This document shows positions 1-4,804 of a stretch of 5,605 nucleotides of DNA, one piece after another (positions within the stretch are counted from its first letter, which is position 1; each line of letters starts with the position of its first letter). The stretch is from assembly GCA_963169135.1 (NCBI GenBank), contig CAUJEQ010000120.1:1-5605 (forward strand), read 5' to 3'. Source of the stretch: Chloroflexota bacterium. Lineage in GTDB: Bacteria > Chloroflexota > Dehalococcoidia > Tepidiformales > Tepidiformaceae. The notes below the pieces were generated by a model. That model was given only the letters and a program-made list of their open reading frames with translations, had not been told where the DNA came from and did not search any database. Made by a program: the position numbers and the translations under genes.

Positions 1-505
1 CGACATGAACGGCATCTCGAAGGCCGCGCACGTCCGCGACAAGCTCATCTGGCTCATCAGCTACGCCGAGACGCTCCGCGCGCTCACCGAGATGGCCGCG
101 ATCCGCGGCGCCGCCGACGAGCACGGCATCTTCGCGCCAGATGCACTCACCACCAACATGGCGAAATACCACTTCGCCCACCACTACCACGAGGCGCTTC
201 AGCACGTGCAGGACATCGCCGGCGGCATGCTCGTCACCGGGCCTGGTGTCGAGGACTTCGCCAGTCCCGACACGGGCGGCCTGCTCCGAAAGTACCTGGG
301 CGGCCGCGCCGGAATCGACGGCGAGATGCGCACCCGCGCCATGAACATGGTCAGCGATCTCACGACGGGCGACTTTGGCGGCTACCACGCCGTCCTCGCC
401 ATCCACGCCGAAGGCTCGCTCGAAGCCGAGAAGCTCATGATCTCCCGCGCATACGACGGGAGGCGCACACTGGAATACGCGAAGAAGCTCGCAGGGCTCG
501 CCTGA
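1..505 (+). CDS. HpaB/4-hydroxybutyryl-CoA dehydratase-family flavoprotein, C-terminal part (5' end outside window)
   Basis: The reading frame is open from the first full codon (GAC at 2-4) to TGA at 503-505, so about 167 C-terminal residues of a family usually near 480-500 residues are present. The segment with residues HVQDIAGGMLVTGP, followed by a KYLGGRAGIDGEMR stretch and an HAEGSLEAEKLMISR stretch, resembles the C-terminal helical domain of the HpaB superfamily. That superfamily includes FADH2-dependent 4-hydroxyphenylacetate 3-monooxygenase and the FAD/[4Fe-4S] enzyme 4-hydroxybutyryl-CoA dehydratase/vinylacetyl-CoA isomerase (AbfD). The KYL-G-R and EMR features look closer to AbfD than to HpaB. 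The region carrying the cysteine ligands of AbfD lies upstream of the window, so substrate and cofactor cannot be decided. The protein should be cytoplasmic. It ends 15 bases before a DinB-like gene and probably shares its transcript. Confidence 0.8.
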   Translation, partial: DMNGISKAAHVRDKLIWLISYAETLRALTEMAAIRGAADEHGIFAPDALTTNMAKYHFAHHYHEALQHVQDIAGGMLVTGPGVEDFASPDTGGLLRKYLGGRAGIDGEMRTRAMNMVSDLTTGDFGGYHAVLAIHAEGSLEAEKLMISRAYDGRRTLEYAKKLAGLA

Positions 506-520
506 ACGAGGAGGATCACC

Positions 521-991
521 ATGGCCACGAAGGCCGATGCACTTGCCGCGCTCGACAGTGGCTATCAGAAGTTCCGCGCACCGCTTTCGGCACTCGATGA
601 CGCTGCCTACGCCGAGCCCTGGCTCGGTACCTGGAATCTCTCGCACTGCCTGGCCCACATGGAGGGCTGGTACCGCGAGATGACAGCCGCGATCGAGCGC
701 GTCGGCCGCGGCGAACGCCCAACGCCGGAAGGTGTCGACTACTCCAACGCCGACACGTGGAACGAGAAGTTCGCACTCCAGGCAAAACCCGGTCGCGCCG
801 CGCTCGAAGCGTGGGATGCCGCCTTCCGCGCGTACAGCGACGCTGCTCGATCCCTCCCTGAGAATCTCTACGGCGAAGATGCGGAAAAGGGGCGCCCGCT
901 GATCGGCAACCGCCTCCTCCATGGCGCCGGCATCCACCACTTCGAAGAGCACCAGCCAGACCTGGAGAAGTGGCTGCAATCGAGGAAGTGA
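521..991 (+). CDS. DinB-like (DinB/YfiT/ClbS-type) four-helix metal-binding protein
   Basis: This 156-residue protein has the usual length and layout of the DinB/YfiT superfamily, a four-helix bundle that binds a divalent metal through three histidines. The pattern is visible: His46 in SHCLAHMEGW near the end of the second helix, and the His140-x3-His144 pair in HHFEEHQ near the C-terminus. Family members include thiol-dependent transferases (bacillithiol, mycothiol) and the ClbS resistance protein; the specific reaction here is unknown. The ATG start is well supported by GAGGAGG at 508-514, six bases upstream. The gene follows the flavoprotein gene by 15 bases. Its TGA (989-991) overlaps the likely ATG of the LON-domain gene by one base (TGATG), which suggests coupled translation in one operon. 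Confidence 0.8.
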   Translation: MATKADALAALDSGYQKFRAPLSALDDAAYAEPWLGTWNLSHCLAHMEGWYREMTAAIERVGRGERPTPEGVDYSNADTWNEKFALQAKPGRAALEAWDAAFRAYSDAARSLPENLYGEDAEKGRPLIGNRLLHGAGIHHFEEHQPDLEKWLQSRK

Positions 992-1662
992 TGCCGCGCG
1001 GAGGCCCCGTGGAACTACCGCTCTTTCCGCTCCGCACGGTCCTCTTCCCGGGGATGGAACTGCCCCTGCGCATCTTCGAAGAGCGCTACCGGGTGATGAT
1101 CCGCGAGTTGCTCGATTCTGGCGGCGAATTCGGTGTCCTGCTCATCCGCGAAGGCGAAGAGGTTGGGGGTGGGGCCATCCCGCACAGCATCGGGACCACC
1201 GCCCGCATCGAGGAATGTCGCGAGGTCGAAGGTGGGCGATTCGTCCTCAACGCGCGTGGCGTTCACCGCTTCCGCCTCCTGCGCATGCTCCCGGCTCGTC
1301 CCTATCCCTACGGTGAGGTCGAGTACCTGCCCGACCGGGACGAGCCACCCACTCCGAACCTCAGCCTCGCCGTCGAGACCGTTCGGACGACGTTCCCCCT
1401 CTACTTCCGGATGGCACTTTCGCTCACCGACCAGTGGGCCCAGGGTCTTCGCCTCCCCGACAGTCCCCACGAGCTCGTGAACTTCCTTGGCCCCTGGCTC
1501 CAGGTCGAGGAAGACGCCAAACAACGCCTGTTGGAAATCGAAGCTGCGGCCGACCGCGTTGCTCACCTGGCCGAAATGATCGATGACCTCCTGACGCGGA
1601 CGAGGGAGGAGGTGGCGGAGTACCGGAGACGCAAGTACCGCGCGATAGGGAGCGAGAATTGA
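991..1662 (+). CDS. LON N-terminal (substrate-binding) domain protein, no protease
   Basis: The first 35 residues carry the LON-domain signature: ELPLFPLRTVLFPGMELPL followed by RIFEERYRVM. The protein has about 223 residues and no AAA+ ATPase or Ser-Lys protease part. It is therefore one of the stand-alone PUA-like LON-substrate-binding proteins common in bacteria, whose role is unsettled but is thought to be protein or peptide binding. Residues from about 185 onward are charged and helical (KQRLLEIEAAADRVAHLAEM, then TREEVAEYRRRKYR) and may form a coiled coil. ATG 991 is chosen because it overlaps the upstream TGA, with GAGGAAG just before it. GTG 970 would overlap the upstream gene by 22 bases. 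GTG 1009, with GGAGG at 1000-1004, is a reasonable alternative that still keeps the whole LON domain. The stop lies 6 bases from the stop of a convergent gene. Confidence 0.8.
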   Translation: MPRGGPVELPLFPLRTVLFPGMELPLRIFEERYRVMIRELLDSGGEFGVLLIREGEEVGGGAIPHSIGTTARIEECREVEGGRFVLNARGVHRFRLLRMLPARPYPYGEVEYLPDRDEPPTPNLSLAVETVRTTFPLYFRMALSLTDQWAQGLRLPDSPHELVNFLGPWLQVEEDAKQRLLEIEAAADRVAHLAEMIDDLLTRTREEVAEYRRRKYRAIGSEN

Positions 1663-1668
1663 ATCGAG

Positions 1669-2280
1669 CTACCTACGAACCTTCAGTTCCGGCCGCAGCC
1701 GATAAAAGGCATTGAGGAATTCGGCGGCGCGGTCGGTCCCAGACGACCCTTTGAATGTGTCGAACTCGAAATGGTCCGAGCCAGCCACCGAAAACACGAC
1801 CTGATCTCGCTTGATTAAGATCCAGAGAAGAGTAGCGATCGCTCCAACGACGAGCACCGTGACGCCGTCGGAGCGGGAAAGGCTGCCGTCGTCCTGCCCG
1901 CCGGCGATCATTCCGGCGAAGCCGACCAGCAGGAGGAAAAGGCCGACGGCAAGGAGCCATTGAGACAACCGTTTTGTCTGCACGCCAGCAGTATCCACGT
2001 CTTCAAGATACGCGGCTCGGACCTTTCGGCCGGACGGAATTACGAGGAAGATCCGATGCGTTCCGTGGAGAATCAACCGGCGATCAGTGAGGAACAGGCC
2101 GAGACCCTCGCCCTGCAAGTTCGATTCGAACTCGCCGCGTTTGAGCGAGTGAACGATCTGCTCGTTCTCCAGAGGCCGGAGGCCGGTTCCTCGAACGATG
2201 GCGTCGTCTGGCGATGTCTGCCGCGAAGTTGGTGGGGCTGCTCGCGAGCCCTTCGGTCCAAACGGATTGTTGCTCGACAA
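1669..2280 (-). CDS. membrane protein with PH-like domain split by a two-helix membrane hairpin
   Basis: No named family could be assigned with certainty. With the TTG start at 2280 the protein has 203 residues. After a Pro/Ser-rich N-terminus (about 1-35), a stretch beginning LENEQIVHSLKRGEF and containing LFLTDRRLILHG looks like the early strands of a bacterial PH-like domain, where an LTxxRLI strand is typical. Two hydrophobic segments follow (about 108-127 and 139-157), then VVFSVAGSDHFEFDTF and a final helix (DRAAEFLNAFYRL) that could complete the fold. The start is uncertain. TTG 2280 has GGAGG (minus strand, 2294-2290) nine bases upstream. TTG 2337 gives a 222-residue form but has no visible SD and coincides with a -35-like TTGACT. 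The gene lies 85 bases downstream of nadA on the same strand. It appears less GC-rich than its neighbours, a possible sign of separate origin. Confidence 0.6.
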   Translation of the reverse strand: MSSNNPFGPKGSRAAPPTSRQTSPDDAIVRGTGLRPLENEQIVHSLKRGEFESNLQGEGLGLFLTDRRLILHGTHRIFLVIPSGRKVRAAYLEDVDTAGVQTKRLSQWLLAVGLFLLLVGFAGMIAGGQDDGSLSRSDGVTVLVVGAIATLLWILIKRDQVVFSVAGSDHFEFDTFKGSSGTDRAAEFLNAFYRLRPELKVRR

Positions 2281-2308
2281 GCTGTTCGTCCTCCACCGAA
2301 GTTGGCGG

Positions 2309-2337
2309 ACCGTAGCGATTTGCGTTATTACAGTCAA
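2309..2337 (-). promoter_or_regulatory. possible promoter of the PH-like membrane protein gene
   Basis: Read on the minus strand, TTGACT (2337-2332), a 17-base spacer and TACGGT (2314-2309) form a sigma70-like arrangement: a good -35 and a mediocre -10. A transcript starting near 2302 would reach the GGAGG at 2294-2290 and TTG 2280 almost at once. This would let the gene be expressed independently of nadA. It also argues that TTG 2337 is promoter sequence, not a start codon. The assignment rests on consensus matching only. Confidence 0.3.
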
Positions 2338-2365
2338 TGCTGAGCGCAGACCACGCTTGTCGCCC

Positions 2366-3583
2366 TCAGGGAAGCGCCAGCATCCGCTCCAGGGCCACCA
2401 GCGACCACTTCCGGGTTTCCTGATCGACCTTGATTTCGTTCACGACATGGCCCGCGATTAGGCCTTCCAGCGTCCAGGCGAGGTAGGCCGGGTGGATCCG
2501 GTACATGGTGCTGCAGGGGCAGACGACAGGGTCGAGGCAGAACACCGTCTTGTCCGGGTTCTGGTGCGCCAGCCGGTTCACCATGTTGATCTCGGTACCG
2601 ACAGCCCATGCGGACCCCGCGGGCGCTTCATTGACCGCTTTCAGGATCTTCTCCGTCGAGCCGCTCTGGTCGGCCGCCTGCACCACGTCCCACTTGCACT
2701 CCGGGTGCACGATGACGTTGATGCCCGGGTAATCGCGCCGGGCCTTCTCGATCTGTTCGACGCTGAAGCGCTGGTGCGTGCTGCAGTGGCCCTGCCAGAG
2801 GATCATCTTCGCTTTCCGGAGCTGTTCCGGTGTCGTGCCGCCATTCGGCAGCCGCCAGTTCCAGAGCACCATCTCGTCGAGCGGGATGCCCATCGCATAG
2901 CCCGTGTTCCGGCCAAGGTGCTGGTCGGGGAAGAACAGGATCTTGTCGCCGCGTTCGAACGCCCAATTGAGGGCCTTGTCCGCGTTGCTCGAGGTGCACA
3001 CCAGGCCGCCCTGCTCGCCCACGAACGCCTTCAGGCTGGCCGCGCTGTTCATGTAGGTAACGGGGACCACGCTCGCGCCATCGCCGAGCATCTCGTGGAT
3101 TTCGTCCCAGGCCGCGTACACGTCGTCCGGGTCGGCCATGTCGGCCATCGAACAACCTGCCGCCATGTTCGGCAGGATGACCTTCACGTTCTGTTCGGTC
3201 AGGATGTCCGCCGCCTCAGCCATGAAGTGGACGCCGCAGAAGAGGACGAATTCCACGCCTTCCTGGTCAGCCGCGAGCCGGGCCAGCTTGAAGCTGTCGC
3301 CCGTGTAATCCGCGTACTTGATGACCTCGTCCCGCTGGTAGTGGTGCCCGAGGACCACGAGCTTCTTCCCCAGCACCTCGCGTGCCGCCGAGATCCGCCG
3401 GTCCAGCTCCTCCGGGCTCATCTCCAGGTACGCGCGCGGGATGTCCTGTTGCCAGCTCACGAACGCGGGTTCTTCAATCAGCGGCAGGGGTTGGAGCGCG
3501 TCCGTGGGGCACGTGTCCGGGTCGGTGTACTTCGCCAGCAACTCGGCATATTCCGAAACGGTCGGGCGTACTACAGCGGTCAT
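2366..3583 (-). CDS. nadA: quinolinate synthase A (NadA), long form
   Basis: NadA condenses iminoaspartate with dihydroxyacetone phosphate to quinolinate, the committed precursor of de novo NAD, using an oxygen-sensitive [4Fe-4S] cluster. It acts in the cytoplasm. The 405-residue protein has the three expected cluster cysteines in family context: Cys144 (AAGCSMAD), Cys267 (GHCSTH) and a C-terminal one in VVCPCSTMYRIHP, where Cys357 or Cys355 is the ligand. Other conserved blocks are GHHYQRDEV (79-87), TSSNA (197-201), HPEC (293-296) and GTE (329-331). The length and the N-terminal extension of about 50 residues match the long NadA type rather than the shorter archaeal or Thermotoga type. ATG 3583 has GGAGG (minus strand, 3595-3591) seven bases upstream. 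Two inverted repeats upstream probably regulate it. nadB and nadC are not in the window. Confidence 0.97.
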   Translation of the reverse strand: MTAVVRPTVSEYAELLAKYTDPDTCPTDALQPLPLIEEPAFVSWQQDIPRAYLEMSPEELDRRISAAREVLGKKLVVLGHHYQRDEVIKYADYTGDSFKLARLAADQEGVEFVLFCGVHFMAEAADILTEQNVKVILPNMAAGCSMADMADPDDVYAAWDEIHEMLGDGASVVPVTYMNSAASLKAFVGEQGGLVCTSSNADKALNWAFERGDKILFFPDQHLGRNTGYAMGIPLDEMVLWNWRLPNGGTTPEQLRKAKMILWQGHCSTHQRFSVEQIEKARRDYPGINVIVHPECKWDVVQAADQSGSTEKILKAVNEAPAGSAWAVGTEINMVNRLAHQNPDKTVFCLDPVVCPCSTMYRIHPAYLAWTLEGLIAGHVVNEIKVDQETRKWSLVALERMLALP

Positions 3584-3597
3584 CGGCGTCCCTCCGT

Positions 3598-3622
3598 ACT
3601 TAGTGTCACTGATACACTAAGT
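3598..3622. promoter_or_regulatory. nadA operator site 1: perfect 9-bp inverted repeat
   Basis: ACTTAGTGT (3598-3606), seven bases, then ACACTAAGT (3614-3622) is a perfect inverted repeat. It lies only 2 bases upstream of the nadA SD and 15 bases upstream of the start codon. The same architecture recurs 52 bp further upstream, which makes chance very unlikely. The core GTGT-N7-ACAC fits the GT-N7-AC core I recall for NrtR, the Nudix-related repressor of NAD genes. The regulator itself is not in the window, so its identity is inference. As RNA the repeat could also form a hairpin in the nadA leader, but the conserved paired arrangement favours DNA binding. Confidence 0.75.
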
Positions 3623-3648
3623 CTCCCATACAAGGTGCCACGCCGTCC

Positions 3649-3675
3649 GACTTCGTGTCAACCCTACACGAAGTC
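3649..3675. promoter_or_regulatory. nadA operator site 2: perfect 10-bp inverted repeat
   Basis: GACTTCGTGT (3649-3658), seven bases, then ACACGAAGTC (3666-3675) is a perfect inverted repeat. It differs from site 1 by a compensated base pair in each arm (A/T becomes C/G) and a mostly different spacer. Such paired changes are what selection on a dimer-binding site would leave. On the minus strand a TTGACA (3661-3656) lies inside this site and could be the -35 of the nadA promoter, so a bound repressor would block polymerase. No convincing -10 follows at 16-19 bases, so the promoter position remains open. Confidence 0.75.
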
Positions 3676-3717
3676 TGCCGCTCCATTTTTCATGCGTTCG
3701 CAGTCGGTCGAAGTTCG

Positions 3718-3736
3718 GCCCGGATTTCGTCCGGAC
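3718..3736 (-). terminator. weak hairpin after the zinc-finger operon
   Basis: On the minus strand, just after the stop of the small membrane-protein gene, GTCCGGA and TCCGGGC can pair around a CGAAA loop (7 bp, one G-U). No U-tract follows directly, so this is at best a weak or factor-assisted terminator separating the small operon from nadA. Confidence 0.25.
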
Positions 3737-3742
3737 GGCGAG

Positions 3743-4069
3743 TCAGCGCCCCCGGCGTTTCGTGGCCGCGCGCCGCTGGGCCCACTGCCGGCTCATGATC
3801 CAGCGCGTCGTAAACCGTGAAAAGCCCAGTCCCAACAACACCGCCCAGAATGCCGAGGCGAAGACGAAGAATCCGGAGCTTTCGCTCGCGAAGATGCCCA
3901 TGTACAGCCCCACGAAGCCGCCGGCGGCAAAGGCGAAAAACACCGGGAATGTCCGCCACTGCCAGGCCGGCATGGGCGTGGTTCGTGGCGCCTCCGCAGC
4001 GGCTGGCTGCGGCGCCGCCGGGGCGGCGGGTCCCGAAGCCGGACGGGTCCTGCGCTTGCGTGTGCTCAC
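3743..4069 (-). CDS. small protein with two membrane segments, function unknown
   Basis: I do not recognise this 108-residue protein. It has a basic start (STRKRRTR), a Pro/Ala-rich stretch to about residue 32, two hydrophobic segments (about 41-60 and 66-85) joined by a short ASESS turn, and a basic tail (RQWAQRRAATKRRGR). By the positive-inside rule both ends should be cytoplasmic. The GTG start at 4069 overlaps the TGA of the preceding zinc-finger gene by four bases (GTGA). A weak GGGA (minus strand, 4080-4077) lies seven bases upstream. An ATG at codon 33 (3973) would remove the Pro/Ala stretch but lacks this coupling. The overlap suggests the membrane protein is made together with the two zinc-domain proteins and may act as their membrane partner; that role is inference. 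Confidence 0.7.
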   Translation of the reverse strand: MSTRKRRTRPASGPAAPAAPQPAAAEAPRTTPMPAWQWRTFPVFFAFAAGGFVGLYMGIFASESSGFFVFASAFWAVLLGLGFSRFTTRWIMSRQWAQRRAATKRRGR

Positions 4070-4296
4070 GACGGAATCCCATAGCGCAGCCGGAATGCCA
4101 TGTCGCAGCGCAGGCAGAAGGGCACCACATCGCGCCCAAGCAGGTTTCGAAATCCGATCACGTGCACTCCGCAGGCCCGGCCCGCTTCATTGATGCGGGA
4201 ATCGGGGTAATGGAACCGTCCCCCGCAGTCAGCGCAAATGAGCGCGCTGCGAGAGCCAATCTGCTGCTTACATTCGCAACAGCGGGCATCGTTCAT
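4066..4296 (-). CDS. stand-alone RING/PHD-like binuclear zinc-finger protein
   Basis: This 76-residue protein consists almost entirely of one cysteine-rich domain: Cys6-x2-Cys9, Cys21-x2-Cys24-x4-His29, Cys42 and Cys61-x2-Cys64. Seven cysteines and one histidine give a C4HC3 set able to hold two zinc ions. The CADCGGRFH segment has the aromatic-His step typical of RING/PHD and prokaryotic RING-type treble clefs. The ligand spacing nearly copies that of the preceding gene's N-terminal domain, so the two are probably paralogues. The frame is open upstream to 4530, but ATG 4296 is chosen because it forms an ATGA overlap with the upstream stop and has AGGGG (minus strand, 4306-4302) five bases away. 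The upstream extension is low-complexity Arg/Gly sequence typical of a shadow frame. No catalytic residues are evident; a role in binding protein or nucleic acid is likely, the target unknown. Confidence 0.72.
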   Translation of the reverse strand: MNDARCCECKQQIGSRSALICADCGGRFHYPDSRINEAGRACGVHVIGFRNLLGRDVVPFCLRCDMAFRLRYGIPS

Positions 4297-4673
4297 CGCT
4301 GCCCCTGGACAAAGTCCAGGACGTCGCCCCGGCGGAACAGCAGCGTGCCGCTCCCGGTCCTCCGGTGTCTCAACTGGCCCAGCCCGGCCGCCTCGTGCAG
4401 GGCGCCCTCCGCGATGCCCGCCAGCAGTGCGGCTTCCCCTGCGTCGAGTACATCGTTGAGCCCCACTGGCACGGGATTCAGACACGAGTTGCAGGCGAAC
4501 TCCAGCCCGAGATGCTCCTCGTTGATCCACACCTGCCCGCAGTCATCCCCGGGGAGGTCGGCCCGTTGATTGAGGTGATAGATCAGTCCGCACGCGTTAC
4601 ACCAGGCCTCCATGTGGACGGCCACCGTCAACCCGCACACGCTGCATGCCTTCGTTTCCGCTGTCTGTGCCAT
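4293..4673 (-). CDS. RING/PHD-like zinc finger fused to an excisionase/MerR-like helix-turn-helix
   Basis: With ATG 4673 the protein has 126 residues in two parts. Residues 8-66 carry Cys10-x2-Cys13, Cys25-x2-Cys28-x4-His33, Cys45 and Cys61-x2-Cys64. This is a C4HC3 binuclear zinc set with the aromatic-His step (LIYH) seen in RING/PHD-type treble clefs. Residues about 73-123 read like an excisionase-family (HTH_17/MerR-like) winged helix: an EAALLAGI first helix, ALHEAAGLGQL recognition region, a GSGTLLF wing strand and a closing RRGDVLDFV helix. The expected role is DNA binding and regulation with a zinc-dependent protein contact; this is inference. TAGG lies seven bases before ATG 4673. ATG 4694, with AAGG seven bases upstream, is nearly as good and adds seven residues. 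ATG 4736 sits in the divergent promoter and is unlikely. This is the first gene of a three-gene coupled operon. Confidence 0.7.
   Translation of the reverse strand: MAQTAETKACSVCGLTVAVHMEAWCNACGLIYHLNQRADLPGDDCGQVWINEEHLGLEFACNSCLNPVPVGLNDVLDAGEAALLAGIAEGALHEAAGLGQLRHRRTGSGTLLFRRGDVLDFVQGQR
4304..4320 (-). other. hairpin at the zinc-finger gene junction, likely translational coupling
   Basis: CCTGGAC, three bases, then GTCCAGG is a perfect 7-bp inverted repeat inside the last codons of the first zinc-finger gene. In the minus-strand mRNA its 3' arm covers part of the AGGGG (4306-4302) that precedes ATG 4296. Ribosomes finishing the first gene would open the stem and expose the site. The 17-base span also encodes the end of the HTH domain, so coincidence is possible. 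Confidence 0.4.
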
Positions 4674-4703
4674 TCCTGAGCCTACCGCGAGCATACTGCA
4701 ACC

Positions 4704-4733
4704 TTGACTCGGGCGGAACGAGATCCCTATGAT
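4704..4733 (+). promoter_or_regulatory. sigma70-type promoter of rnc-smc
   Basis: TTGACT (4704-4709), an 18-base spacer and TATGAT (4728-4733) match the housekeeping consensus at five of six positions in each hexamer. The predicted transcript start is near 4740, giving a leader of about 65 bases before the rnc GTG at 4805. The -35 lies within the region that would be the 5' leader of the divergent zinc-finger operon. Confidence 0.65.
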
Positions 4734-4738
4734 CATAG
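4727..4738. promoter_or_regulatory. 12-bp palindrome giving a -10 element on both strands
   Basis: CTATGATCATAG is a perfect palindrome, so TATGAT occurs on the plus strand (4728-4733) and on the minus strand (4737-4732). The minus-strand copy points toward the zinc-finger operon, with a predicted start near 4725, but has no recognisable -35 at 16-18 bases (CCGGAA at 17). It may support weaker divergent transcription or bind a small dimeric regulator. Confidence 0.5.
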
Positions 4739-4757
4739 CGCTTTAGCAATTCCTTTC

Positions 4758-4795
4758 CGGTCACGACGGTGGCCGTGCGCCCGGCCTGCCGGGCG
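4758..4795 (+). other. two adjacent hairpins in the rnc leader
   Basis: CGGTCAC (4758-4764) pairs with GTGGCCG (4769-4775), including one G-U pair, around a GACG loop. Two bases later CGCCCGGC (4778-4785) and GCCGGGCG (4788-4795) form a GC-only stem of up to eight bp. The second stem ends exactly where the rnc SD (GGGAGG, 4795-4800) begins. Escherichia coli RNase III limits its own synthesis by cutting a leader stem. These stems are short, but could stack end to end. A role in autoregulation is inference. Confidence 0.4.
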
Positions 4796-4804
4796 GGAGG
4801 GTAC

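Noticed and set aside
970..990. GTG 970 as start of the LON-domain protein
   Set aside because: It would overlap the DinB-like gene by 22 bases with a poorly placed SD, and the added residues precede the conserved domain. ATG 991 fits stop/start coupling.
516..1073. Minus-strand open frame opposite the DinB-like gene
   Set aside because: Arg/Ser/Gly-rich low-complexity translation with no recognisable motif, opposite a gene with a clear SD and metal motif.
1015..1566. Minus-strand open frame opposite the LON-domain gene
   Set aside because: The LON signature on the plus strand is unmistakable; the opposite frame shows no family features.
3598..3675. Inverted repeats as terminators or a short CRISPR-like repeat
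   Set aside because: No U-tract follows either repeat in the minus-strand RNA. There are only two copies with different arm bases and no spacer regularity, and they lie directly upstream of nadA as operators do.
2492..3820. Long plus-strand open frame of 442 codons opposite nadA
   Set aside because: It is antisense to a certain nadA, and its residues (His, Arg, Val, Asp-rich, no domain) reflect the complement of GC-rich codons. It also runs through the operator sites.
4297..4530. Upstream extension of the second zinc-finger frame
   Set aside because: It overlaps the first zinc-finger gene almost fully and translates to Arg/Gly-rich sequence. ATG 4296 has the ATGA overlap and an SD.
4674..4736. 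Longer start of the zinc-finger/HTH gene at ATG 4736
   Set aside because: This ATG lies inside the -10 palindrome, upstream of the predicted transcript start, and the added residues are not zinc-domain-like.
4769..4804. Longer rnc start at GTG 4769
   Set aside because: No SD upstream. The extra 12 residues are not RNase III-like and would be encoded by the leader hairpins. GTG 4805 has GGGAGG.
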